Shown here piece by piece: positions 36,208 through 43,497 of a DNA stretch of 64,000 nucleotides. This DNA comes from Rikenellaceae bacterium. Its GTDB lineage: Bacteria > Bacteroidota > Bacteroidia > Bacteroidales > Rikenellaceae. Position 1 is the first letter of the stretch, and every line of letters begins with the position of its first letter. Location: positions 1-64,000 of the forward strand of contig SUZL01000007.1 in NCBI GenBank assembly GCA_015059925.1, given 5' to 3'. The translations under genes and the position numbers were made by a program. The notes under the pieces were generated by a model. The model saw nothing but the letters and a program-made list of their open reading frames with translations, was not told where the DNA came from and did no database searches.

Positions 36208-37506
36208 ATGGCAAGAAAGAATTTTGTAGAGGAGCTTGAGTGGCGCGGTATGATCCACACGATTATGCCCGGCACGAAGGAACAGCTCGACAAGGAGATG
36301 ACAACAGCATACCTCGGCATCGACCCCACAGCCGACTCACTCCACATCGGCCACTTGGTGGGCGTGATGATCCTCAAGCACTTCCAGATGTGTGGCCACC
36401 GCCCCATCGCTCTGGTGGGTGGTGCTACGGGTATGATTGGCGACCCGAGCGGCAAGTCGCAGGAGCGCAACCTGCTGGACGAGGCTACGCTTCGCCACAA
36501 TCAGGAGGCCATCAAGGCGCAGCTCTCGAAGCTCATCGACTTCGAGTCGGATGCCGAGAACAAGGCCCTGCTGGTCAATAACTACGACTGGATGAAGGAG
36601 TTCTCGTTCCTCGACTTCGCACGCGACATCGGCAAGTGCATCACCGTAAACTATATGATGGCCAAGGATTCGGTCAAGAAGCGTTTCTCGGGCGAGGGCG
36701 AGGGTATGTCCTTCACCGAGTTTACCTACCAGCTGCTGCAGGGCTACGACTTCCTCCACCTCTACCAGACTCTGGGCTGCAAGGTGCAGCTCGGCGGCGC
36801 CGACCAGTGGGGTAACATCACCACCGGTACGGAGCTTATCCGCCGCAAGCTCGGCTCGGAGAATGAGGCCTTCGCGCTGACCTGCCCCCTGATCACCAAG
36901 GCCGACGGCACGAAGTTCGGCAAGACCGAGAGCGGCAACGTATGGCTCGATCCCCGCTACACGTCGCCCTACAAGTTCTACCAGTTCTGGCTGAACGTGA
37001 GCGACGAGGATGCCAAGCGTTACATCAAGATCTTCACCCTTCTAGACCGCGAGACCATCGAGGCACTCATCGCACGCCACGAGGAGGCACCTCACCTGCG
37101 TGAGTTGCAAAAGACTCTGGCTAAGGAGATTACCACGATGATCCACTCGGCCGAGGAGTACGAGAAGGCTGTCGAGGCATCGCAGATTCTCTTCGGTGGC
37201 GCAACCTCTGAGGCGCTGCACCGTCTGGATGAGCAGACGCTGTTGCAGGTGTTCGAGGGCGTGCCGCAGTTCACCATCGCGAAGGATCAGCTGGGTTGCA
37301 CGTTCGTCGATATGTGTGCCGAGCTGACGAAGGTATTCCCCTCGAAGGGCGAGTGCCGCAAGATGGTGCAGGGCGGCGGCGTGTCGCTCAATAAGGAGAA
37401 GGTCGCGGACGCTATGCGCCCCGTGACGGCGGAGGATCTTATCGCCGGCAAGTATATGATCGCACAGCGCGGCAAGAAGAACTACTACCTTATCATCGTT
37501 GAGTAA
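36208..37506 (+). CDS. tyrS: Tyrosyl-tRNA synthetase
   Basis: Class I aminoacyl-tRNA synthetase of 432 residues, TyrRS type 1. The HIGH motif is in [14 protein letters not shown] near residue 40, and the KMSKS equivalent is [13 protein letters not shown] near 232. [12 protein letters not shown] near 196 is the tyrosine-site loop. The C-terminal S4 RNA-binding domain starts about 355 ([18 protein letters not shown]). The stop overlaps the folB start by one base, coupling the two genes. A repeat A6 sits directly upstream; no T-box is expected in this phylum and none was seen. Confidence 0.97.
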   Translation: MARKNFVEELEWRGMIHTIMPGTKEQLDKEMTTAYLGIDPTADSLHIGHLVGVMILKHFQMCGHRPIALVGGATGMIGDPSGKSQERNLLDEATLRHNQEAIKAQLSKLIDFESDAENKALLVNNYDWMKEFSFLDFARDIGKCITVNYMMAKDSVKKRFSGEGEGMSFTEFTYQLLQGYDFLHLYQTLGCKVQLGGADQWGNITTGTELIRRKLGSENEAFALTCPLITKADGTKFGKTESGNVWLDPRYTSPYKFYQFWLNVSDEDAKRYIKIFTLLDRETIEALIARHEEAPHLRELQKTLAKEITTMIHSAEEYEKAVEASQILFGGATSEALHRLDEQTLLQVFEGVPQFTIAKDQLGCTFVDMCAELTKVFPSKGECRKMVQGGGVSLNKEKVADAMRPVTAEDLIAGKYMIAQRGKKNYYLIIVE

Positions 37507-37859
37507 TGTTGTACACGATTCGACTTCAGCAGATGGAGTTCCGCGCCTACCACGGCTGCTACGATCTGGAGCAGAAGGTGGGCAACCGCTTCGTGGTGGA
37601 GCTAAGGATAACCACCCCGCTGGGCGTTGTGGCCGATGAGGATGCTGTGGAGAAGGCGGTGAACTATCTGACGGTATATGAGCGCGTAAGGGAGGTGATG
37701 AAGGTTAAGTGCCGCACCATCGAGTGCGTTGCGCAGAACATCATCCGCGCCATCCGCGAGCTCTACCCCGAGATCGTGGAGGTGGAGTGCGAGGTCACGA
37801 AACTCGCCCCGCCCCTCGGCGGCAAAGTCGGCCGCGTGAGCGTCTGCCTGAAAGGCTAA
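37506..37859 (+). CDS. folB: Dihydroneopterin aldolase
   Basis: Folate-pathway enzyme that cleaves dihydroneopterin to hydroxymethyl-dihydropterin and glycolaldehyde. The 117 residues have the T-fold FolB pattern: MEFRAYHGCYDLEQKVGNRF near 10 with the catalytic Tyr and Glu region, VNYLTVYERVREVM near 57, CRTIECVAQNIIRAI near 74 (Glu binding pterin), and the catalytic Lys in VTKLAPPLGG near 97. It is translated with tyrS through a one-base overlap and ends with a strong terminator. Confidence 0.95.
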   Translation: MLYTIRLQQMEFRAYHGCYDLEQKVGNRFVVELRITTPLGVVADEDAVEKAVNYLTVYERVREVMKVKCRTIECVAQNIIRAIRELYPEIVEVECEVTKLAPPLGGKVGRVSVCLKG

Positions 37860-37861
37860 AT

Positions 37862-37891
37862 AAAAAGGTGTCCGAACGGGACACCTTTTTT
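37862..37891 (+). terminator. Terminator of tyrS-folB
   Basis: GGTGTCC and GGACACC arms with a GAACG-type loop, A5 before and T6 after; 2 bases after the folB stop. Confidence 0.93.
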
Positions 37892-37892
37892 A

Positions 37893-38267
37893 TTTAATTC
37901 AAAATTCAAAATGCAAATATGGGGGTCAAAACTAAATGTTAAAAGTGTTAAAAGTCATAACCCTAATTATTAAGCAGTTAGCGAAAAAACGAAATGTCGC
38001 ACCTTGTCTCATTTTTAGCTCGCGCGCCGTTTATTTGAACGGTCTCGAACGCTAAAATGTCTCATCGACCTCAAAAACACCCCGAAAATGCGACACAGAT
38101 CGCAGAAAATACCCGAAAAAACCGCGTTACAGGCTATTGTGGCGCGGTTTTGTGTTTGTGCCGTACATTCAAACACTATCGTTTGAAAAACGTTCAAATG
38201 GATTTTTAAGGCCGTTTGTATAGCGCGTGGGTATGTTGTCTTTCCTTATGCCGTTTAATAGTGTAAA
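37893..38267. other. Left border of the accessory element
   Basis: No gene seen. Starts with a C repeat (37898-37916). TGTCTCAT occurs twice (about 38008 and 38060). AAACCGCG/CGCGGTTT at 38119-38150 is a long-loop inverted repeat with a TTTTG end, possibly a terminator. CAAAC/GTTTG and related inverted repeats lie near 38168-38195. Codon-like structure is absent and composition is more AT-rich than the flanks. Confidence 0.55.
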
Positions 38268-38351
38268 ATGCTATTGGGTATTCATTTGGGTATTCATTTG
38301 GATATTCATTTGGGCGTGATTTGTAAGGACTTGCGCGATTTCCTAAAATGA
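38268..38351 (+). CDS. Putative 27-aa peptide with LGIH repeats
   Basis: ATG 38268, reading MLLGIHLGIHLDIHLG then VICKDLRDFLK and stop. Its TGA overlaps the next ATG (ATGA), a hallmark of translational coupling. Whether it is translated is unknown; no ribosome-binding site is obvious. It could equally be an ORF produced by the in-phase repeat. Confidence 0.3.
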   Translation: MLLGIHLGIHLDIHLGVICKDLRDFLK

Positions 38352-38443
38352 ACACTCAAAATGTGTTAGACTTACATTTAGACTTACATTTAGACTTACA
38401 ATTGGGGTTACACTTTTTCGCAAAGAGTGTATTTCCTATTTGA
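38348..38443 (+). CDS. Putative 31-aa peptide with LDLH repeats
   Basis: ATG 38348, reading MNTQNVLDLHLDLHLDLQLG, then LHFFAKSVFPI and stop. Its ending FPI is shared with the next frame (38440-38547, no ATG, TTG start, LDGQ repeats, ending CFPI), because the DNA TTTCCTATTTGA is repeated. Stop and next start overlap as TTGA. Translation is speculative. Confidence 0.3.
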   Translation: MNTQNVLDLHLDLHLDLQLGLHFFAKSVFPI

Positions 38444-38804
38444 GGGGTTTTTTATTGTTGGACGGTCAGTTGGACGGTCAGTTGGACGGTCAGTTGGACG
38501 GTCAGTTGCAAGCGCAAGATTTTGCAGAGTGGTGTTTTCCTATTTGAGTGGTTTTTTTGGAATGGGGGGACAAATGGGGGGACAAATGGGGGGACAACCG
38601 CGAGGCGCGCCGTTGGTTGTGCCCTAGTGCGAGATTTGCAACATTTATCCGCGCCTCGATCGAGCAGGGCGCGAGGGTGGAGAGGTGGCGGAACTTGTGC
38701 GCGCGCGTGAGGGTGTGGGTGTGAGTGGGTGCGCCATCAACATAGGTGTGAGGCCGACAATCGAAAAAAAACGATCCTCGAGCGAAAAAATATCGCCTAA
38801 CCTA

Positions 38805-38834
38805 TTGCATAATCGGTTTTTATAGTTACTTTTG
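38805..38834 (+). promoter_or_regulatory. Promoter of the C4-like RNA and KilA-N gene
   Basis: TTG at 38805-38807, 19-bp spacer, TACTTTTG at 38827-38834. The start site would be near 38841, at the first copy of CCTAAATCGTTAT. Confidence 0.8.
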
Positions 38835-38839
38835 CGATA

Positions 38840-38981
38840 CCTAAATCGTTATACTATGATATTCTTCACGAAATTTCAATCACAATTTATAACCGCCTAT
38901 GGTGTGGGTCGCGGAAACGCCCCAGCGCTGATAACGAGCGCAGGACACCTATGGGCGGTTCTTTATTTCCTAAATCGTTAT
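38840..38981. repeat. 13-bp direct repeats bracketing the C4-like RNA
   Basis: CCTAAATCGTTAT at 38840-38852 and at 38969-38981. The first is at the predicted transcription start; the second contains the start codon of the KilA-N gene. Both can pair with loop 2 of the RNA. Confidence 0.85.
38891..38960 (+). ncRNA. Candidate C4/P4-CI-like antisense immunity RNA
   Basis: A 70-nt three-way junction. Outer stem AACCGCC-TAT-GGTGT (38891-38905) pairs with ACACC-ATG-GGCGGTT (38945-38960) with one bulge. Hairpin 1 is GGG..GCG-GAAA-CGC-CCC (38906-38923) with a GNRA tetraloop; hairpin 2 is GCGCT-GATAACG-AGCGC (38925-38941). Loop 2 (ATAACG) is complementary to CGTTAT at 38976-38981, which overlaps the KilA-N start codon. 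Loop 1 (GGAAA) is complementary to TTTCC at 38966-38970. One reading frame across it encodes GRGNAPALITSAGH, resembling the Ash-type peptides annotated over C4/CI RNAs in enterobacterial phages. The position, immediately before a KilA-N gene, fits C4 control of an antirepressor. Assignment is by structure and context only. Confidence 0.65.
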
Positions 38982-39627
38982 GTTACACACGTCGAAAGGT
39001 CGCAAACTTGCGATCCCTGCGCTCATATCTGATGGCGCACAATTATCTCAGATTTTCAACTACAACGCCAACCCCGTTACATTCCGCACCATCGACGGCG
39101 CGTTGATGGTCAATGCTACGCAGATGGCTAAACCGTTTCAAAAAACGGTTTATGCGTGGTTGCGCCTTCCTTCTTCAAAGGCGTATATTTCCGCAGTTAT
39201 TCAATCGAAAAACACTCAGAGCGTACCGCAATTATTACGCAACGGTCGGCGTAATCAATTAAATAAGAGAGAATTGAGACAAAGCAATTTGGTAATTACT
39301 CGCAAGGGCGGACGCAATGGCGGAGGTACTTATTTCCACGAAGATATAGCGATCGAGTTTGCCCGATGGCTCTCTCCTGCGTTTGCCGTATGGTGTAACG
39401 ATCGTATTAAAGAGTTATTTAAGCAGAGTGTTGCACAGCCCCAACCCCAAGCGATAACCCTCGACGATGTGTTGAGCCGTTTGCGTGAGGCTACCGACCT
39501 GCTCACAGCCCTAAAGAGGGAGCGCGAAGAGCGCGAGCGATTGGAGGCTATTTTGTCGGGCATAAAGAGCCAAATCGACACCGCACAGGTGGCGCGTTTG
39601 CCTATCTCTACACCTACATTATTCTAA
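38980..39627 (+). CDS. KilA-N domain protein, phage antirepressor-like
   Basis: A 215-residue protein with a KilA-N DNA-binding domain at about 25-145. It has FRTIDGALMVNATQMAKPF near 35, TRKGGRNGGGTYFHEDIAIE near 107 and FARWLSPAFAVWCNDRIKEL near 128. A coiled-coil tail follows (LREATDLLTALKREREERERLEAI, about 160-195). KilA-N proteins occur in phages as Ant/KilA-type antirepressors. ATG 38980 lies in a 13-bp repeat complementary to the upstream RNA loop, so translation could be silenced by antisense pairing. A 58-codon frame at 38856-39032 overlaps its start and reads through the RNA; I treat that as RNA, not protein. Same operon as the next gene. Confidence 0.88.
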   Translation: MLHTSKGRKLAIPALISDGAQLSQIFNYNANPVTFRTIDGALMVNATQMAKPFQKTVYAWLRLPSSKAYISAVIQSKNTQSVPQLLRNGRRNQLNKRELRQSNLVITRKGGRNGGGTYFHEDIAIEFARWLSPAFAVWCNDRIKELFKQSVAQPQPQAITLDDVLSRLREATDLLTALKREREERERLEAILSGIKSQIDTAQVARLPISTPTLF

Positions 39628-39646
39628 CCCTTAACACTTTGATACT

Positions 39647-39973
39647 ATGGAAAATACTAATAATAAAGATACGCGAGATTTTACGTTTGAGTTTGTTTCA
39701 AAACGAATTGAGGAGGATAATATCAACATACTGCCCGTTTTGGATTTTATTATAGGCGTCGAGGGTATGGACGGGTTGCACGATAAGTTAATGGACTTAT
39801 ATATTAGTTTCTCCGAGTTTATTTTAAGACGAGTGGATGCTGGGGCGGATGAGGTCGAAGACTATCCGTTGGGGCAGTCGTGGGCGTTATCGCTGGTGCG
39901 TCAATTTTGCGACGCATTAAAAGAGGCGCAAACCACACCCCCGACGGTAACGATAAAACGCCTAAAACCGTAA
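39647..39973 (+). CDS. Hypothetical protein, accessory element
   Basis: A 108-residue acidic, probably helical protein (FTFEFVSKRIEEDNINILPV, LHDKLMDLYISFSEFILRRV) with no signal peptide, membrane segment or motif that I recognise. It follows the KilA-N gene by 19 bases and precedes a terminator, so it shares that transcript. Given the context it may be a phage regulatory or anti-host protein, but nothing in the sequence shows this. Confidence 0.7.
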   Translation: MENTNNKDTRDFTFEFVSKRIEEDNINILPVLDFIIGVEGMDGLHDKLMDLYISFSEFILRRVDAGADEVEDYPLGQSWALSLVRQFCDALKEAQTTPPTVTIKRLKP

Positions 39974-39992
39974 TATGTTTACTTTTTGTGTG

Positions 39993-40020
39993 CCACCGCT
40001 ATTTTTGGCGGTGGTTTTAT
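39993..40020 (+). terminator. Terminator of the KilA-N operon
   Basis: CCACCGC and GCGGTGG arms with a T-rich loop, followed by TTTTATT. It separates the regulatory operon from the capsid operon. Confidence 0.85.
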
Positions 40021-40127
40021 TGTGTTAAATAGTTGGTAAGCAGTGTGTTATCGTTCAATATCTTTGTAACAAGCTGCAAATAATAGCAGTTTGGGCAGGG
40101 AATAGCCGTAGGTCTATAATGAGTTAT

Positions 40128-40158
40128 TTTGCAGTATAATACACGTTATTTACATTTG
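40128..40158 (+). promoter_or_regulatory. Promoter of the protease-capsid pair
   Basis: TTTG at 40128-40131, 19-bp spacer, TACATTTG at 40151-40158: a full match to the host vegetative promoter pattern. The start site is near 40165, 19 bases before the ATG. Confidence 0.8.
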
Positions 40159-40183
40159 TTTTTGAAATAACAAACTTTTGTAT

Positions 40184-41272
40184 ATGGACAAACAAACATT
40201 TATTGTATCGGATGAGAGCCTCAATACACACGGCTTTGTGATATTGACGGCTGGAATAGATTATGCGGACTTTGCGCGTAATCCTATTATGTACTATATG
40301 CACGACCGCGACAAGGGTGTTATCGGTCGTTGGGAAAACATCCGCGTAGATGGCTCAAACTTGCTAATGGATGCGGTATTTGATGACTCTACGGCATTTG
40401 GTCAGCAGATCAAAAAGCAGGTGGAAAACGGCTTTTTGCGTTGCGCGTCTATTGGTATCGACGCGCCCCAGATGGCAGATATAAACGGCGTTCAAACGGT
40501 TGTAAAATGCCGTTTGCGTGAGGTTTCTATCGTGGATATTCCTGCAAATCGTAGCGCGGTAAAGCTATTTGATAAGCAGGGCAAAGAGGTGTGGACGCTC
40601 GCGGAGTGGACGGGCTACAAGGCCGATCCGTTGCGCAAGAGGATTATAGCCTATTTGGGACTATCTGATCGTGCGGAGGATGCGGAGATCCTCGAAGCCC
40701 TCGAAATGCGCTCAAACAGCCCGAAAATGCCCGAAAATGCGGTGTCGCGTGCGATCTGCCTAAACCTTATCAGTAAAGACGATCGCGAGGAGTATATGGC
40801 AATGGCTCGCGCCAACATTCAGGCGTTCGATGAGTTGATCGCACGCAAGGAGGCCAGAGCAAAGGCGAGATTTGAGGAGGTATTTTTGAACGCTGCGCGT
40901 GAGGCTCGCGTGGATGCAACGCAAAGGGCGGTATATGAGGAGGTTGCGCAGTCGGGCGGTTATGCCCTGTGCGAGAAGATTATATCGCTTATTCCGAAAC
41001 GTATTACCCTGCAATCGATCTTTGAATCGAAAGAGTATCGAGAGGGTTTGCCACCTCGTTCGGAGTGGGGTTTGAATGAGTATCGCAAGTATGCCCCCGA
41101 GGAGTTGCAAGACGATCCCGGGTTGTATATGTCGCTGATGGAGCGCGACGGCCAACATATACCGCTCACAGCGGAGAGCGTGGAATACTACCGCAAGCAC
41201 AACCCCGAGTATTTGGCAAAGCACCCGAAAGAGTATGCCAGAGTAATGGCAGAAAGAAACGTAAAACATTAA
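40184..41272 (+). CDS. Prohead protease-like protein with C-terminal scaffold-like region
   Basis: 362 residues from ATG 40184; a TTG two codons earlier is possible. Residues 1-140 resemble HK97-type prohead proteases: FARNPIMYYMHDRDKGVIGR near 29 (putative catalytic His), FLRCASIGIDAPQM near 84 (putative catalytic Ser) and LREVSIVDIPANRSAVKL near 108. Residues 150-362 are charged and helical, with repeated Tyr/Pro-rich turns near the end (YAPEELQDDPGLYM), as expected of a scaffold. It lies 13 bases before the capsid gene. In phages this protein cleaves the scaffold and capsid N-terminus during head maturation. No portal or terminase gene precedes it. Confidence 0.75.
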   Translation: MDKQTFIVSDESLNTHGFVILTAGIDYADFARNPIMYYMHDRDKGVIGRWENIRVDGSNLLMDAVFDDSTAFGQQIKKQVENGFLRCASIGIDAPQMADINGVQTVVKCRLREVSIVDIPANRSAVKLFDKQGKEVWTLAEWTGYKADPLRKRIIAYLGLSDRAEDAEILEALEMRSNSPKMPENAVSRAICLNLISKDDREEYMAMARANIQAFDELIARKEARAKARFEEVFLNAAREARVDATQRAVYEEVAQSGGYALCEKIISLIPKRITLQSIFESKEYREGLPPRSEWGLNEYRKYAPEELQDDPGLYMSLMERDGQHIPLTAESVEYYRKHNPEYLAKHPKEYARVMAERNVKH

Positions 41273-41285
41273 AAACCTTAATTTT

Positions 41286-42149
41286 ATGCTAAACAAAGAA
41301 ATTTGGGTAAACCAACTGATGGAGAATTTTTACCCCGAGCGCAGTTTTTTGCGCAAGGTGTTGGATTTCTCCGAGCACGTCAATGCAAATAAATTGCATA
41401 TCCCATCGTCGGGAATCGATCCCAAAGTGTTGATAAACAACACTACATACCCGATTAGTGTAGTAGGTCGAGAGGACGAAGATTGTGAGATCGCACTCGA
41501 TAAATTCGAGACTGAGAACACACTTGTACGCCGTCCCGAGGCCATCGAGTACAGTTACGCGAAATTGGAGAGCGTGATCAGTCAGCACCGCAACACGTTG
41601 CAGGCACAGACAGCGCGCAAGGCGGTACACGCTTTTGCACCCTCCGAGAACAGCGCAGACACGCCCGTATTGACCACAACGGGAGAGGCTTATAACGGTC
41701 GCAAACGCTTGTGCGCTAATGATATTCTTGCGCTTAAAGAGCGTTTTGATGATGCGCTTATCCCGTTGGAGGATCGTTACATCATCCTTGCCCCGAAACA
41801 CGTTTCCGATCTTCTGCACGAGGATTTGAAGTTGTTTAAGGAGATTACAGACCTTAAGAACGGCGAGCCGTTTAAGTTCGCGGGATTTGGCTTTTATGCG
41901 TTCCCCTATATGCCAACCTATCGAGAGGGTACAAAGGTGGCATACGGTGCGGATGCACTCGAGGGCGATATGTTTGCGAGTGTAGCATTTTATGGCCGTG
42001 AGGTTATGAAGGCAGACGGCGAGTTGTATATGTACTCTCTCGAGGATGATCCGCGCGAGCGTGGCACGATCGTAGGTTTTGACAAGCGATTTATTGCTAT
42101 GCCTATCCGAAATAAGGGTATCGGCGCGATCGTAAGTGCTAAAGCGTAA
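41286..42149 (+). CDS. Phage major capsid-like protein
   Basis: A 287-residue protein directly after the prohead protease-like gene. The order and the body fit an HK97-fold major capsid protein: N-arm NQLMENFYPERSFLRKV, an extended region KLHIPSSGIDPKVLINN, RYIILAPKHVSDLLHEDLKL near 161, and a C-terminal axial-domain-like segment ending MPIRNKGIGAIVSAKA. No delta-domain-like propeptide is evident, although the scaffold may be supplied by the upstream protein. No Shine-Dalgarno is needed to choose the start. It appears intact. An encapsulin is considered less likely because a prohead protease precedes it. Confidence 0.7.
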   Translation: MLNKEIWVNQLMENFYPERSFLRKVLDFSEHVNANKLHIPSSGIDPKVLINNTTYPISVVGREDEDCEIALDKFETENTLVRRPEAIEYSYAKLESVISQHRNTLQAQTARKAVHAFAPSENSADTPVLTTTGEAYNGRKRLCANDILALKERFDDALIPLEDRYIILAPKHVSDLLHEDLKLFKEITDLKNGEPFKFAGFGFYAFPYMPTYREGTKVAYGADALEGDMFASVAFYGREVMKADGELYMYSLEDDPRERGTIVGFDKRFIAMPIRNKGIGAIVSAKA

Positions 42150-42160
42150 AAATCAATAAT

Positions 42161-42271
42161 ATGACGAATATGAGAATCCCCAAGCGTCAATTTATGGGCG
42201 TAACGAAAGAACTTGAAGATCGTATTGCGTCAGATATGGAGGCGCTTATTGAGAGTAAAATAAGTAGGTAA
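42161..42271 (+). pseudogene. Remnant of a phage virion-morphogenesis-like protein
   Basis: A 36-codon frame reading MTNMRIPKRQFMGVTKELED then RIASDMEALIESKISR. The segment IPKRQFMG followed by a helix resembles the C-terminal end of Mu gpG-type virion morphogenesis proteins (around 150 residues when complete). I infer that the first three quarters have been lost by deletion, joining the tail of the gene to the capsid gene. Confidence 0.45.
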
Positions 42272-42273
42272 TT

Positions 42274-42354
42274 ATGGCCGATATTCGAATAAATACGCCG
42301 TTGTGTGCGCGTAGTGTATGCCGAGTGTCAAATGGCTCTGTAAAAGCCAAATGA
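42274..42354 (+). pseudogene. Truncated phage-like ORF
   Basis: A 26-codon frame (MADIRINTPLCARSVCRVSN...) starting 2 bases after the previous remnant. The opening looks like the start of a real phage structural gene that is cut off early. Non-coding sequence with an eight-C run at 42412-42419 follows. Confidence 0.35.
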
Positions 42355-42533
42355 TTACAGGTGCAAGTGATTATGTCAAATACAAATAAATCTTCAGTTT
42401 AGGCTGTAGTACCCCCCCCTGAATATGAGCGGAAACGCCCTAATGTGGGGATGTAGTAAATTTTTTCTTTGGATTGCCCGAGAGGGCGGTAACGCCCTCT
42501 CTTTTTTTTGGTTAGTTAAATTTCTTTGGAGCT
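42355..42533. other. Gap with GCGGAAACGCCC and terminator
   Basis: No gene. GCGGAAACGCCC at 42429-42440 is identical to 12 bases of hairpin 1 of the C4-like RNA, and a CCCC/GGGG pair brackets it (42416-42419 and 42447-42450). A strong terminator follows. Confidence 0.5.
42480..42509 (+). terminator. Terminator after the capsid gene region
   Basis: GAGAGGGCG and CGCCCTCTC arms with a GTAA loop and T8. It ends the protease-capsid transcript and separates it from the two genes that follow. Confidence 0.95.
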
Positions 42534-42842
42534 ATGGAGAACGGACAGAAAAAGCCATACAGAAAGCGTACACGATCGGCGGTTGGTGCTGATGGTACAA
42601 GTAGAACGGAGCGCATTGCACAACGCAATAGGGTGCTTGTGGCTCGTTGGTATTATTGGACGGAGTGCCGTCGCTTGCGATCCGATGACGCGATAAAGCG
42701 TTTGTGTGATGAGTTTTTTGTGGAATCTCGCACGGTAACGGGTGCAATCCTTGATGGGGACGAGTATTTCCGTGAACTACTTGACAATAAGGCAAGTAAC
42801 AAGGATTTAAGCAAGGAATATAATAGTTTTAATTGGTCGTAA
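42534..42842 (+). CDS. Accessory-element protein with one copy of an unnamed repeated domain
   Basis: A 102-residue basic protein. After a basic N-terminal tail (KKPYRKRTRSAVGADG), residues 30-102 form one domain: RNRVLVARWYYWTECRRLRS, DDAIKRLCDEFFVESRTVTG, and an ending DLSKEYNSFNWS. The same pattern occurs twice in the next protein. Predicted all-helical, with a central segment that could be a helix-turn-helix (LCDEFFVESRTVTGAIL). Function unknown; small terminase or transposition-regulator-like DNA binding is a guess. The next gene starts 1 base after its stop. Confidence 0.72.
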   Translation: MENGQKKPYRKRTRSAVGADGTSRTERIAQRNRVLVARWYYWTECRRLRSDDAIKRLCDEFFVESRTVTGAILDGDEYFRELLDNKASNKDLSKEYNSFNWS

Positions 42843-42843
42843 T

Positions 42844-43497
42844 ATGAGACTGACGGCACGAATTAAAAAGAAGATTCCCGAAAGTATTTCGGAATCTATC
42901 GAGGCCATCGAACGGCGTTATAATGTCGTTATAACACTTATCGATGAACGGGTGTATAATCGGGTTAAAACTGATATTCAAACCGCTGTTAGGGCGCGTT
43001 TCTGGTATTATAAAAACATTATAGGGTTGCAGAGTAATGATATTGTGGCCATCCTCGCGGATCGTGAGTTTTTGATAAAGACAAATACGATTGAGGCATA
43101 TTTAAGGAGTTGCCAACACCTCAATATCGGAGTAACTGCCGATTTACGCCGATTATTCCCTATTTTTGATTGGTCGGGAGTATGCCCCCGATCAATCAAA
43201 GATAGAGCATTTGAGCCGATCAAAACGCGAGAGCAACGCAACGCAGAACGCGAGCGCGTTGTGGTGGCTCATTACTATTTTTATGGCGATTGTTTGGGCT
43301 TTGACGATGTAGATAGGGAGTATATGATCTGTTGCAGAGATTTCCACATTTCCCCCACGCAATTAGCGCAGATCGTTGCAGATAATAGCGACTATCTGGA
43401 GGCCCTACAAACACAACAAACAAGCGTAGAAGAATTGCGCCAGATGTACCCTATTTTCGCGTGGAGTTATCGCAACCCCTACGATGAGGCAGATTAA
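42844..43497 (+). CDS. Accessory-element protein with two copies of the unnamed domain
   Basis: A 217-residue protein with tandem domains at about 40-118 (AVRARFWYYKNIIGLQSNDI ... LRRLFPIFDWS) and 138-210 (RERVVVAHYYFYGDCLGFDD ... LRQMYPIFAWS). Each aligns with the single domain of the previous protein. The linker REQRNAERERV also matches TERIAQRNRV there. This suggests duplication and fusion. No enzymatic motif is seen. The pair probably forms one functional unit; the strong upstream terminator means they need their own promoter, which I could not identify. Confidence 0.72.
   Translation: MRLTARIKKKIPESISESIEAIERRYNVVITLIDERVYNRVKTDIQTAVRARFWYYKNIIGLQSNDIVAILADREFLIKTNTIEAYLRSCQHLNIGVTADLRRLFPIFDWSGVCPRSIKDRAFEPIKTREQRNAERERVVVAHYYFYGDCLGFDDVDREYMICCRDFHISPTQLAQIVADNSDYLEALQTQQTSVEELRQMYPIFAWSYRNPYDEAD

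Larger units (their letters stand above)
38268..38627 (+). repeat. Four consecutive 12-bp tandem arrays
   Basis: Units: TTGGGTATTCAT x3 (38274-38309), TTAGACTTACAT x3 (38366-38401), TTGGACGGTCAG x4 (38458-38505), GGGGGGACAAAT x3 (38564-38599). All have the same 12-bp period but unrelated unit sequences. The last two are each preceded by a copy of TTTCCTATTTGAG-GG-TTTTTT. Because 12 is a multiple of 3, each array encodes a tetrapeptide repeat (LGIH, LDLH, LDGQ, MGGQ). Confidence 0.9.

Noticed and set aside
38268..38627. CRISPR array
   Set aside because: The repeats are 12 bp, directly adjacent, with no spacers, no leader and no cas genes.
38891..38960. Self-cleaving ribozyme (hammerhead or twister)
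   Set aside because: The three-way junction and GAAA are suggestive, but CUGANGA plus the NUH cleavage site and the twister core are missing; the layout fits a C4-type RNA better.
38856..39032. Protein-coding gene overlapping the KilA-N start
   Set aside because: The 58-codon frame runs through the RNA fold, and its only recognisable peptide (GRGNAPA) is the hallmark of translated C4/CI RNA, so it is more likely an RNA artefact.
41286..42149. Encapsulin nanocompartment shell
   Set aside because: A prohead protease-like gene precedes it and phage remnants follow; no cargo gene is adjacent. Encapsulin cannot be fully excluded without a structural comparison.
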